From Flavobacteriaceae bacterium bin25 (lineage in GTDB: Bacteria > Bacteroidota > Bacteroidia > Flavobacteriales > Flavobacteriaceae): 64,000 bases of DNA. Below the pieces are notes generated by a model. That model had not been told where the DNA came from. It made no database searches and was given only the letters and a program-made list of their open reading frames with translations. The stretch spans positions 62,001 to 126,000 of the forward strand of contig MPMN01000001.1 of assembly GCA_002238525.1 (NCBI GenBank), written 5' to 3'. Positions 20,601 through 30,000 of the stretch are shown one piece after another (position 1 is the stretch's first letter; every line of letters begins with the position of its first letter). The translations under genes were made by a program, and so were the position numbers.

Positions 20601-21074
20601 TTGGGATAAATACCCTACGTAGGATATGACTAATACCGAATTGGTATTGTCTACACTTAACGTAAAATTACCGTCAAAATCGGTCTGCGTTCCATTATTG
20701 GTGTCTTTCTCTAAAATATTGGCTCCGGGTAATGGTACATTGCTGCTATCCACAACAACACCTTTGATTTGTATTTTTTGGGGTAAAATAACAGGGCTAT
20801 TTATGGTTTCTTCGCGTGCTCTAGATTTTTCCTCCCTAGAATCTACCAATTCTGTGTTGACAAAATTTTTAAGATTAGAAATAGATTCTATTTCCTCAAG
20901 TACCCTCTCTACACTTACATTTTCAAGATCTGAAATGATTTTGGCATTTCGGGAATACATGCTGGCATGTATTTGAAAAAGCGTTAGCAATATTAAAAAT
21001 GAAGTTATTTTCATTTTCAAATCGAATTGAAAAAGAGTAAAACCAATACTCTTTGTTTTACAAAGTATTTTCAT
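17619..21074 (-). CDS. SusC/RagA-family TonB-dependent transporter (operon A)
   Basis: This 1151-residue outer-membrane barrel imports SusD-bound ligands using TonB energy. After a signal (from MKITSFLILLTLF at residue 21, or the first ATG) there is only a short piece of an STN-like domain (DLENVSVERVLEEIESISN) that breaks off at about residue 95. Then comes the carboxypeptidase-regulatory-like domain (VVVDSSNVPLPGANILEKD), the TonB box region (DEVVLVAYGTQKKESVV), the plug (ILVDNVEID, SVLKDAAATALYGARGGNGVVLITTRQG) and the barrel ending LGLQINFN. It is first gene of a four-gene minus-strand operon. The shortened STN suggests no working ECF/FecR coupling, matching the absence of a same-strand regulator upstream. 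Confidence 0.94.
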   Translation of the reverse strand: MKILCKTKSIGFTLFQFDLKMKITSFLILLTLFQIHASMYSRNAKIISDLENVSVERVLEEIESISNLKNFVNTELVDSREEKSRAREETINSPVILPQKIQIKGVVVDSSNVPLPGANILEKDTNNGTQTDFDGNFTLSVDNTNSVLVISYVGYLSQEITVDSQTDFNITLQEDSAIDEVVLVAYGTQKKESVVSSITSIDVGNLQAVPTSNITTALSGQMTGLISYQSTGAPGDDNAQFFIRNAASFGNNVRSPLILVDNVEIDSRQLSRLSPDDIQSFSVLKDAAATALYGARGGNGVVLITTRQGKEGKAIINVRTESSVSTPTTKVSLADPINYMRNFNEAILTRDPVASPRYSLEKIERTQDPNRNRFVYPATNWLRELTRDYSINNRANLSVSGGGKVANYYVGGSYSEDNGILKVDKINKWNTNIKFRKYTLRSNVNVNVSPITRMVVRLNGAFDDYRGPIGELGNNGRNTYYQALNADPVLFPAVYNADEAFSFAPYLLFGNVQAGGGNDEAVRYVNPYARLMQGYEDNRSSTLSAQLEFYQDLDFILEGFDLKFIGNISRFGNFSLIRSYRPYYFTITQNGYNPSEDALTPEDDGYTLFPINPTTASRFIDYAGGDQNVSSTMYGELSFVYSNTFNEKHEVGGLLVGTIREFLDGKNSFPTGDGGQRTEFENTLPNRNLGLAGRLTYAYSGKYFTEFNFGYNGSERFAKGDRFGFYPSFGIGWFISKEDFYTNSAISNIVSQLKLRGTYGTVGNDNLGGPDRFYYLSSVNLNSFLGGFFGNNTSQELYSRPTVSINSPGNPDITWEVTQKANLALEIGLYNNKLSIVPEVYWEKRRNILQRRSDIPSTLGLPYELYSNVQVNVAKGFELAADYKGYIASGVDDIWFLFRGNFTYGTANVETFDEIGTDKAPWISRVGHSPAQNFGYIAEHLFIDEKEVANSASQAALGDQIMAGDIKYVDINKDGIINQFDTAPIGYPTVPEIQFGFGGSAGYKNLDLNFFFQGQSRYSFWINPNEIAPFISTDGGNRALLSWIADNHWTESNRNLYAQWPRLSSINGVGNQNNFQTSTYFMRTASYLRLKQMEIGYTFPDKNNTIIRAYVSGTNLVTITNFNLWDPEMGGNGLAYPLQKVFNLGLQINFN

Positions 21075-21127
21075 AAATTGATTGTTTTTTTAGTTTGCGG
21101 TTTTTAAAGGTCATCATTTATATGCCG

Positions 21128-22026
21128 TATATTAGATTTTCATTGATGCCTTCTTGGGTAGCCATCATTCGCTCTTTGCTATATGAGAATGGATTTTCAG
21201 GAGTTCTATTTCTGACAGCTTCATTGTTTAACATCACATAGACGATATTAAACCGGCAAGTGATCCAAATCTGAAACCAACGTATATAAAAAAAGAAAAT
21301 CTTGTTGCTTAGCGTGTAAGCTCTAAAAAAGTAGGGGGGGGTAGAGGGTATCACGTTCATGCAGATCGTGTTCACGGAATCAGCGCTCAACAAATGTAAG
21401 AATAATCTATCCCAAATGTAAGAATAATTTATTAAATGTTGATACATCTGAACTAAATTCTTGAAATTCGCGTTAGGATAAGGATAGTAATCAAATTTAG
21501 AAAGCGATTTAACACACCAGCTAAAATTCTTGTGCAATTCAATTCATACGATTTAAATACGAATATAATTTCTTGACTAGGTTTTACAAAATTTATGTGT
21601 TGCATATTAGATTTTCATTGATAGCCATTATTCGATCTTTGCTATATGAGAATGGATTTTCAGGAGTTCTATTTATAACAGCTTCATTGTTTAACATCAC
21701 ATAGACGATATTAAACCGGCAGGTGATCCAAATCTGAAACCAACGTATATAAAAAAAGAAAATCTTGTTGCTTAGCGTGTAAGCTCTAAAAAAGTAGGGG
21801 GGGGTAGAGGGTATCAGGTTCATGCAGATCGTGTTCACGGAATCAGCGCTCAACAAATGTAAGAATAATTTATTAAATGTTGATACATCTGAACTAAATT
21901 CTTGAAATTCGCATTAGGATAAGGATAGTAATCAAATTTAGAAATCTATTTAACACACCAGTTAAAATTCTTGTTCAATTCATACGATTTAAATACGAAT
22001 ATAATTTCTTGACCAGGTTTTACAAA
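21128..22026. repeat. Imperfect tandem duplication (~460 + ~425 bp) upstream of SusC operon A
   Basis: Copy A (21128-21590) and copy B (21603-22026) align almost end to end, from ATTAGATTTTCATTGAT to AGGTTTTACAAA. Copy B lacks two short segments present in A (about 21150-21165 and 21395-21420). Both keep an 8-G tract (21334-21341 and 21797-21804). Each encodes a similar minus-strand open frame, but low complexity and duplication alone can explain that; I do not call genes. Copy A ends about 50 bases before the SusC start, so it must include the operon's leader and probably its promoter. Confidence 0.8.
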
Positions 22027-22194
22027 CATGAAATTATCTTTCAAAAGCACAACTTTTCGAATAGTTTTTTGGACTATATTGGGGCAAAGATAAGTTATAT
22101 CATTTACACATTATAAATGCTCAAAAAGGCTTTGGTGTATAAATTATATCCTATAATGGATTTTATGAGTTCAGACTTCAGTTGCGTAATCATC

Positions 22195-23235
22195 TCAGTT
22201 ATTTTTTTTCTTTAGAGATTCAAGATCTTCAAAGAATTTCATAGCCACTTTTTCTTTCATCCATTGCCATACCTTTTTAGCAGTATTAAGCTCTGGGGTA
22301 TAAGCAGGAATTCTGGTGAACTCAATATTTTCTGGAATGGTCATATTCTTAGAAGCATGAAAGCCAGCATTGTCTATAATCAGGATTTTAAGTTCTTTCG
22401 GATTTTGTTTGCTCAAATCATTCAGAAAACCCTCGAAAATATCATTAGACACTGATAATGTTTCCCAACAGAAGCTATTTCCTGTGATAGGTGAAAAGCA
22501 TCCCCATAACCAAAACGATTGATAACTATGCTGATATTTACCAACCGGATGGACACCTTTGGAAACCAACACCTGCTTTTGTTTGGTCATAAATCCAAAA
22601 CGAGATTCATCTTGAAAAGAAAGATTGAAGGAATCAAACTTATGCTTATTCTTAGCTATAATGCTTTTAATTTCACACAGTTTACCTAGAAGTTTTTCTT
22701 CTTTATAGGTCCGTTCAGCATCTTTATCTTTTTTATGATGAGATTTTCTTGAAACAATTAGCACTATATGTGATGTTTCCGACAGTGCTTATAAAGAACT
22801 TGATAGCTTATATCGGATTGGTGATTTTTATGTACCCATGCTAATAACTCAATGTGACTAGTTATCGTTGTTGTAGGATTTGCAAGCATAGATGCTATGG
22901 CTTTTTTGGTTTGTTCCGTTATCAATGGCGGAATACCACCTCGTTGTCTGATACCGAGGAATTCCTTTAAACCGCCTTGATCATAAAACCTAAGCCAATT
23001 ATAAATAGTCCTACGGAAAACCTTAAGCCTGGGGATTAATACCCTTTAAACATTAAAGTTGCTCATAAAATATTTAATGCCTAAGTTGTTTAGCCGTAGA
23101 GTAAACATGTAAACTTGTTGAGTAAATGTAGTGTTTAAATGGTATAAGTCCCTGGATGTAAGTCACTTTTCCCTGTTTTAGCAAGAGAAGCATCTTAACT
23201 TTATTTTTATTGCTACTGTTCTTTCGCTTGGGCAT
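22195..23235 (-). pseudogene. IS630-family transposase, broken by frameshifts and a nested insertion
   Basis: From the ATG at 23235 (MPKRKNSSNK) the minus strand gives the start of an IS630 transposase, interrupted by the 105-bp element at 23040-23144. The helix-turn-helix part continues in another frame (FRRTIYNWLRFYDQGGLKEF) up to a stop near 22770. The DDE domain follows in a further frame from 22764: FQDESRFGFM (first acidic block), LIIDNAGFHASKNM (second, with the usual Asp-Asn) and the last block at PAYTPELNTAKKVW. In IS630 the last motif normally reads PELNPIE; here the glutamate position is changed, so even the joined protein may be inactive. Confidence 0.82.
23040..23144. mobile_element. 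Nested 105-bp miniature inverted-repeat element inside the IS630
   Basis: Ends are TACCCTTTAAACA (23040-23052) and TGTTTAAATGGTA (23132-23144), complementary over 13 bp with one mismatch. It is flanked by TAA on both sides (23037-23039 and 23145-23147), a likely 3-bp target duplication. Removing it and one TAA restores the GGGGATTAAGTCCC region, which aligns with the related IS630 fragment at 44.98 kb. It has no coding capacity. Confidence 0.65.
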
Positions 23236-23431
23236 GAGCTTCCTCAGTTCATGCTCGCTCTCTTGTACTTGTATGTCAATTTTTTAGGCATACAAGGAAT
23301 TTAATCAATTAATTGTATCATATGAATATAGTATAATTCAAATGGTTGATCAGATGGATTCTGAACTCATAAAATCCATTACAGAATATGAATGATACAT
23401 CAAATCCCTTTTGAACAAATATAGTGACTAA

Positions 23432-24205
23432 ATGGTATTAGGTGCTGAGTATGTGGTTGCTGCCAGGTTAAGGTCATTGAATCAGAAGCTGACCAATATC
23501 ATCTTAGGGACACATGATTGGACAAAACTCAAAGATGGCCGGAAGTTGGTCGAATACAGAATAGGGAACCAGAGATTAATTTTAAGGTATTGTCCTGATT
23601 ATGCTGCACGGATGCAACACAAAAGAGAGCAGCAGGTAGAAAAGGCCAAAGAGAGAATAAAAAAGAATGCCATCACTATCGGTGGTAGGGGAGGTAGATA
23701 TATCAAGATGGAAAGCAAAGATGCACAGATAGATGTGGAAGCTATTGCAAGGGACAAGAAGTTTGATGGTCTTCATGGGGTATGGACTTCATTAAAGTTC
23801 GCTTCAAAAGAAGAGATTTATCAGCGTTATAGTGAACTATGGGAGATAGAAGAGAGTTTTCGAGTGATGAAGACTGATCTGGGAACGCGTCCGACCTTTC
23901 ATTGGAAGCCTAGGAGAATCCATGCTCATTTTTGTATCTGTTTTGTGGCTTTTGCACTGGTTCAGATAGCCCATTACTGCTATCATCTCCAATACAGTCG
24001 CAAACCCATCAGTAAAGGAAGGATGCTCAGGGAGATTCGAGATGTTGAGGTATCCATTATAGAGGATACGGGCAACAAAAATGAATTTTTACTTCCTTCC
24101 TCGGTCAATGACACACAGACAAGGATATATCATGCTTTAGGGTTGAAGCTTCAAACCAGGACTGTTCCCAGGGACCTGAGTAAAATAGTGTACAATACAG
24201 ATTAG
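23432..24205 (+). pseudogene. IS1634/IS4-type transposase, C-terminal fragment
   Basis: These 257 residues correspond to the C-terminal half of a ~550-residue IS1634-like DDE transposase. The signature ELWEIEESFRVMKTDL holds the last catalytic glutamate, followed by RPTFHWKPRRIHAHFCICF. The N-terminal half with the other two acidic residues is missing; the frame opens within 50 bases of the IS630 right end, so that insertion, or a deletion beside it, probably removed it. The fragment ends normally at 24205. It is not the same subgroup as the IS1634 remnant at 36.3-37.5 kb. Confidence 0.8.
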
Positions 24206-24442
24206 CTTTTCCATCTGTATCGCATCGATTTATTTCTGAGAAGTACCTTTTTGTAGCGTACCGTGTTTTTTTTAACAAAATCAGTGTCAATTAGTTGGGA
24301 TTTCAAACCGACGAAGTCAGGCGAACGAGGCCAAAACCCTTCTTTTATGCGCTTGGAAGAAGCCTTGACAATCAGGCTCCTCAATATACACCGCATACCT
24401 GCCACCTTAAGAAATTATGGTATTGTTACCCTTTATGTGTAG

Positions 24443-24855
24443 CGGGACAAAATACAAGATGACATGCTCTATGGTGAAAAAGCAAGTAAAGCCATACTCG
24501 GTAACCTGTCCTATCAATTTTTTGGAAAGGTAAACAATCCGGATACCGCAAGTATTATGAACGTTTCTTTGAGATTGTAAAGAACCCCACCCGAAGCATA
24601 AGCAAGGGAATGGGACTGTCGTCGGAGGTCAGAGTGATCAAAGGAGAGAGAGAAGTACCCAAAAGAAGGGCTGAAGTGTTTTTTAGATTGAAACAGGGTG
24701 AATTTATCGTATTTGCCGATGGAATAGATAGAAAAGTACAGTTTAAGAGGCCGCAGATAAAAAAGGACTTGCCTACCCTAATAGCTATTTCTTCACAAGA
24801 GTTGGAAAAGAGCTTTCTTAAAATCCATGGCGAAGTGAAATCGATGTTTAAATGA
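24443..24855 (+). pseudogene. Conjugative coupling protein (MobC/TraG/VirD4-like), C-terminal fragment with a frameshift
   Basis: The first part reads QDDMLYGEKASKAILGNLSYQFFGKVNNPDT in one frame (given here in outline). A one-base loss near 24550 shifts to YERFFEIVKNPTRSISKG and then VPKRRAEVFFRLKQGEF and VFADGIDRKVQF, ending at 24855. This is the C-terminal part of the Bacteroidota type-IV coupling ATPases that bring DNA to a conjugation pore. The Walker motifs and membrane anchor are missing. It is the only sign of a conjugative or mobilisable element in the window and is clearly dead. Confidence 0.75.
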
Positions 24856-24960
24856 ACTTCTATTCAGGAACCTTAGAAAACCCAAAAACATATCAGCCAG
24901 ATATACTGATACTGGAATTCTGATTCTTTAGACCTAGTTCAGGCAATAACAACAAAACTA

Positions 24961-25557
24961 TTACGCCTTTAGGCTTTGACGGAAACCGAACAAAACGAAA
25001 AGGACAATATCAGTCTTGCTACGAACATTTTTACGAATTCGTGAAAACGCCATAGTGATATGTCTTTCTATTGTTTTAGGTGAAAGATTTAAATATTCAG
25101 CAATTTCAATGTGTGTCAAACCTTCTTTCTTACTCAAGAGAAAGATTTGTTTGCATTTCGGAGGTAGTTCTTGAATAGCCAGTGTGACCATTTTGATAAG
25201 CCTTTCAAGCGAATCCTGATCTTTATCCTCGAAAATAGCATCTAATTCTTCAATATATTTTCTTTTAAGAGCAGTGATTTGTTTGTTTTTATGGAATTCA
25301 GTTATGCAATCATTATATACTGATTTAAAGAGAAAACTTGTCAAGGATAATTCAGGGTTTAATTTATGTCGTTTCTCCCACACTTTTAGGTAGACGTTTT
25401 GAACAATGTCCTCAGCTAATAGAATATTACTTACGAGACTGTTCGCATAAAGGCATAATCGATGGTCATAAACATCTATCATATACCCATAAGCGCTTTC
25501 ATCTCCCTCTTTTAATCTGCGTACTAGACTAGAGTTGAGTTTATTTCTATCATTCAT
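24961..25557 (-). CDS. ECF-type RNA polymerase sigma factor (sigma-70 family)
   Basis: This 198-residue regulator carries region 2 in its first half (MIDVYDHRLCLYANSLV, LAEDIVQNVYLKVWEKR) and region 4 near the end (LPPKCKQIFLLSKKEGLTHIEIAEYLNLSPKTIERH), both with the residues expected for promoter melting and -35 recognition. Such sigma factors in Bacteroidota are held by a FecR-type anti-sigma factor and released by a SusC with an STN domain. The FecR and SusC genes lie just across the divergent gap (25777 and 27021), so these three probably form one switch. The usual arrangement is sigma then fecR on one strand; here they face away from each other. Confidence 0.93.
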   Translation of the reverse strand: MNDRNKLNSSLVRRLKEGDESAYGYMIDVYDHRLCLYANSLVSNILLAEDIVQNVYLKVWEKRHKLNPELSLTSFLFKSVYNDCITEFHKNKQITALKRKYIEELDAIFEDKDQDSLERLIKMVTLAIQELPPKCKQIFLLSKKEGLTHIEIAEYLNLSPKTIERHITMAFSRIRKNVRSKTDIVLFVLFGFRQSLKA

Positions 25558-25776
25558 GTTTGACTATGTTCAGTTTGGTGTTTCAAAAACCTCAAAGCTA
25601 CTTTCAAAAACCAAAATCTTTCAGAATTCTTTGCTTTTTGTTTTTGATTCAAGAACGTTATTAGAGTGCTTAACAGACTACAATAGTAAAAAAAATACTT
25701 AAACTTTAAAAAAACTATTAAAAAGTTGGGGGTATGTCAAAAAAATCAAGTTATATATAAGGAATCTTTACCTAGT
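25558..25776. promoter_or_regulatory. Divergent promoter region between ECF sigma and FecR
   Basis: This 219-base gap must drive both genes. Ahead of fecR lies an A/T-rich run followed by AAAAAGTTGGGGGTATGTC (about 25720-25738). G-rich stretches after an A/T tract resemble leaders seen upstream of FecR/SusC operons in Flavobacteriia, so it may be the ECF target; this is inference. Confidence 0.35.
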
Positions 25777-26940
25777 ATGGACACCAAAAATCTAGAAAGA
25801 CTTATTATCCGATACCTTTCGAAAATTATTTCGAAAAAGGAATGGGAAGAATTAAATTCTTGGTTTGAAGAATCTGGTGATTTTAATCTTTTTAGAGACT
25901 ATTTAAGAATTAATTACACAATTGACTGTATAATGAGCGAGTTCGATAAAGAAAAGAGGAAAAAATCGGTTTTAGAAAAGATTAAGAAAGATAAAATGAA
26001 TGACCGTAGACTTCGGCGTTTTAACTACTTCAAATACGCAGCAGCCATTACAGTAATACTTGGTGTCTCATATGCTATATTAACAAATAACACAACAACA
26101 ATTCCAGATCGTGATGTGGTTAAAATTGTTGAGAGTGGCTCCAATAAGGCCATACTAACCTTGGAAAATGGAAATGAGGTTGCCCTGGAAAAGGGAAAGA
26201 GGTATAACAATGATAAAGCTAGCAGTAATGGTGAAAGTTTGGTATATACTTCAAAAACTAATGATGACAGCTCGGAAGAACTAACTTTTAATTATTTGAC
26301 AGTTCCAAGAGGTGGCCAGTTTTTCTTGAAACTTTCCGACGAGACCAAGGTTTGGGTAAATTCTGATAGCCGTATAAAGTATCCAACAAATTTCTTTGAG
26401 GGAAATACAAGAGAAGTTGAGATTGTTTATGGAGAGGCTTATTTTGAAGTTTCACCAAGTTCTGAGAATAGGGGTGCGTCCTTCGAGGTGCTTACTAGAA
26501 AACAAAAAGTTAATGTCTTAGGTACGGAGTTTAATGTGCGTGCTTACAAAAATGAAGCTGAGGTAATAACAACTTTGGTTGGCGGTAAAGTGGTCGTCGA
26601 AAAGAAGGGTGCTAAAAGATCTTTAATACCTAATCAGCAATCTATTTCAAAAGATAATTCCAATCACATTGATATCAGAGAAGTTGATGCCTCGCTAATG
26701 ACCTCATGGGTGAGAGGTTTATTCATTTTTGAAGAAGAATCGCTTGGTGAAATGGTGGAAGACCTTTCAAGATGGTATGACGTAGAAGTCTTTTTTATGA
26801 CAGAAGAACTTAAGAAGATTCCGTTCACAGGTGTTTTGGAAAGAACTAAATCACTTAATGACCTACTTAAAGTTATTGAAGTCATAAGTGATGATGCTGT
26901 AAAATTTGAAATGAAAAAAAATGTATTAATAGTGAAGTGA
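25777..26940 (+). CDS. FecR-family anti-sigma factor
   Basis: The ATG at 25777 (MDTKNLERLIIRYL) gives a ~387-residue protein of usual size; the upstream in-frame start at 25726 lies in the leader. A cytoplasmic N-terminal region (about 1-85) should bind the sigma factor. One membrane helix follows (YAAAITVILGVSYAIL, about 88-104), then the periplasmic FecR domain (VPRGGQFFLKLSDETKVWVNS, GEAYFEVS, NVLGTEFNVRAY) and a C-terminal STN-like end (WYDVEVFF, IPFTGVLERT). The expected job is to relay a signal from the SusC STN domain (27021 gene) to the sigma factor at 24961. A hairpin follows the stop. Confidence 0.92.
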   Translation: MDTKNLERLIIRYLSKIISKKEWEELNSWFEESGDFNLFRDYLRINYTIDCIMSEFDKEKRKKSVLEKIKKDKMNDRRLRRFNYFKYAAAITVILGVSYAILTNNTTTIPDRDVVKIVESGSNKAILTLENGNEVALEKGKRYNNDKASSNGESLVYTSKTNDDSSEELTFNYLTVPRGGQFFLKLSDETKVWVNSDSRIKYPTNFFEGNTREVEIVYGEAYFEVSPSSENRGASFEVLTRKQKVNVLGTEFNVRAYKNEAEVITTLVGGKVVVEKKGAKRSLIPNQQSISKDNSNHIDIREVDASLMTSWVRGLFIFEEESLGEMVEDLSRWYDVEVFFMTEELKKIPFTGVLERTKSLNDLLKVIEVISDDAVKFEMKKNVLIVK

Positions 26941-26944
26941 AAAA

Positions 26945-26983
26945 GGAAAAGGCCAGCACCTTCGACAGTCATGGCCTTTTTCC
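26945..26983 (+). terminator. Stem-loop between fecR and SusC (terminator or attenuator)
   Basis: GGAAAAGGCCA (26945-26955) pairs with TGGCCTTTTTCC (26972-26983, one T bulged) around a 16-base loop. The stem ends in a T run inside its right arm. It could end part of the fecR transcript and leave a separate or weaker SusC message. Confidence 0.6.
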
Positions 26984-27020
26984 ACCAGACTTAATTAAAA
27001 CAATGTATAACTAAACCAAA

Positions 27021-30000
27021 ATGCAATTTATGAAAATTACCTCTATGGGGAAGCCTTCCAATTTTGGATATGATTTCCTTAAGTTAATCATGAGAACCTT
27101 TGTATTTCTATTTTGCTCGATTTGTTTTGCATTTGGCCCAAACAAGGGCCTATCGCAGAATGCAGACATATTAATAGAAAAAGACAAAAAACTTAATATT
27201 AAGCAGGCTTTCAGACTAATAAATAAACAAACTGATTATAAGTTTGGTTATAGAAGTGACTTGCTTAAGAATGCACCGGAACTTTTTATAGAAAAAGGTA
27301 CTATTAAGGTGCGGATGTTGCTCAATAGATTTTTAGAACCTATTAATTTTACGTATGAGTTCACCGAGAACAAAACTCTACTTGTTAAAAGGAAGCCTAA
27401 AGCTGATGCCAAGAAAATGGCCCAAATCACAACTTCAAACGTAGATCAGTCGCAGGTCACGGGGACAGTTGTGGATGAAATGGGAGACCCTTTGCCAGGG
27501 GCAAGCATCGTCGAAAAAGGAACTTCAAACGGCACAACTTCTGATTTTGATGGTAATTTTTCCTTAACACTCACTGACGAAAATGGAATATTAGTGGTAT
27601 CCTATGTGGGTTTTACCACCAAAGAAATTGCGATAAACGGACAATCCAATATCTCTATAATCTTACAAGAGGATGCTGCTGGTTTGGATGAAGTTGTAGT
27701 TGTAGTTGTTGGATACGGAACCCAAAAGAGAAGTGATTTAACTGGTGCAGTGGCATCAGTATCCGCAACAGATGCCCAAGCATTGGTTTTATCCAATCCT
27801 ACCCAGGCGTTGCAAGGTCGTGTTGCTGGGGTCAATGTTCAGGCAAATGGTGGTGCTCCTGGAGCACCTGTGAGCGTTGTGATTAGAGGTTCTGGCACTA
27901 TCAATGGTAGTTTGAATCCACTATATGTGGTAGATGGCGTGTTCCTTAGCGATTTGAGTTCGATAAATCTTAAAGATATCAAATCAATGGAAATACTTAA
28001 GGATGCTTCTGCGGCTGCCATTTATGGATCTAGGGCAGCCAACGGTGTAGTTATAGTAACAACAACAAAAGGAAGTAGTGGCGGTCTAGTCGTCAATGCG
28101 CATGCGACTACGGGACTTTCTTCATCCACTGGCAAAATTGATTTTTTAAACGCTAGGCAATATGCAGATGTGCGTAATGCTATTGATGATGCAAGCGGAA
28201 CGCCCAGAGCTCCTGCGAATTCTACAGAATTTAATCCAAATGTTAATACAAATTGGCAGGATTTATCTTTAAGAACAGGTGTAATACAAGACTATGGCTT
28301 TAGTGTTGCAGGTAGAGGGGACAATTCCTCTGTTTATTTTTCGGCGAACTATTTTGATCAAGAAGGTGTATTGGTCTCTTCGGACTTCAATCGGATAAAC
28401 TTAAGATTGAATTCTGAATATTGGACCAGTAATAAAATGTTTAAACTGACCCAATCCTTAGGTTTGGCACGAAGAGATTTAAATCAAAATGTGGATTATG
28501 GTGTTACCGGGTACAACTTCCCAACAATTCCTGTTAGAGATAGCGATGGCAATTTCGTAGCACCAAGTAATGCTCAACATGGTGTTGCATTTAGCCGAAA
28601 TCGATATGCCAGAGCGGTAACGTTGGATGATGACAACAGACAGGACGATGTATTTGGAAATATTGCGGCAGAATTGGAATTTCTGCCAGGCCTCAAATTC
28701 AGGACGAATTTAGGTTTGAATTATACATCTAGTGTAAATTACTTGTTTGTGCCGACATTTTTTTGGAGCGAATCAAATCAAGGAGCAAATCAAAATTTAG
28801 ATGCTGATTTAACCGAGACACGCCAAACGACTAACGATGCCTTGATAGATAATGTTCTAAGTTATACTAATGATTTTGGAATACACTCCATTAATGCCAT
28901 TTTAGGAAGCACCTTCCAAAAAACAACTACAAGATTTACTTCGGTAACCGCAAGTAGGTTTCCTTCCAATGATTTAAGAACTCTATCTGCAGCCGAGCAG
29001 GTAGATTTGTTTTCAGGCCAGGAAATTGTTACAGGCCTTGCTTCGTTATATGGCCGTTTAATATATGATTATGATGGCAAGTACCTATTGACGGCTACTC
29101 TAAGACAGGATAAATCATCAAGGTTTGGAGAAGGTTACCGTACAGGTTATTTCCCTTCTGCATCCATTGGGTGGAGAATTAGTAATGAAGATTTTTTCAA
29201 TAAGGAAGGATTTGTAAGTAATTTAAAGCTCCGTGCCAGTTACGGTGAATTAGGTTCCCAAAATCTGCAGGATTATGCATTTACTCCTATAATTAATCTC
29301 AATTCCAATTATGATTTTGGAGATGAACGTTTTTTTGGTGTGGCAAGAACCCAGTTTAGATTGCAGAATTTAGTTTGGGAAAAATCCAGAACAACCAATT
29401 TTGGAGTTGACACCAGCTTTTTAAATGGCAGATTACAGGTAACGGTTGATTACTACATAAGAGATACTGATGATATTTTATTGTCATTGGCCATACCGCA
29501 AACTTCTGGAACCAGTCAACCTGTAGTGACCAATGCTGCTGCCATAGAAAATAGGGGACTTGAACTCGGATTGAATTATAGAAAGGCCACAGGAGATTTC
29601 ACGTATGATGGAAACCTGAATGTTACAACCTCCACTAATGAAGTCACCTCATTAGGTGAGCTGGATTCCCCAATTGTGGGTGGGCAATTTTCAGCAGAGA
29701 ACCTTCAAGGAACCAGAGCCATTGTCGGAGAACAGTTAGGTGTATTCTGGGGCTTTGATACAGCTGGGCTGTATCAAAGCCAAGCCGAGATAGATAATGA
29801 CCTCAATTTGAGCAATAGTCCTGGTCAGAGAGCAGTGCTTAAACCTGGTGATTTTATCTATGTTGACAAAAATGGAGATGGATTGATTAATGACGACGAT
29901 AAGGTCAATGTTGGAGATCCTTATGCCGATTTTGAATTTGGTGTCAATTTTAATGCACAATACAAGAATTTCGAATTTAGCCTTTTCTTTCAAGGTCAGG

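Larger units (their letters stand above)
22154..23381 (-). mobile_element. IS630-family insertion sequence with intact terminal repeats, decayed transposase
   Basis: Exact 22-bp terminal inverted repeats (TAATGGATTTTATGAGTTCA at 22154 onward and its complement at 23360-23381) bound a 1228-bp unit, a normal size for IS630 once the nested insert (23040-23144) is removed (~1.12 kb). Both ends begin with TA, the usual IS630 target. The internal transposase is on the minus strand and broken. The element lies between the duplicated segment and an IS1634 scar. Confidence 0.85.

Noticed and set aside
21334..21804. G tracts as phase-variation switches
   Set aside because: Both copies have the same length (8 G) and lie outside any supported gene; one sequence cannot show variation.
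21118..21856. Two similar minus-strand open frames (139 and 87 residues)
   Set aside because: They repeat because the DNA is duplicated; composition is odd (rich in Phe, Tyr and Ile), and no start signal or family is visible.
24202..24405. 67-residue minus-strand frame after the IS1634 fragment
   Set aside because: It lies in IS junction debris and has no recognisable motif.
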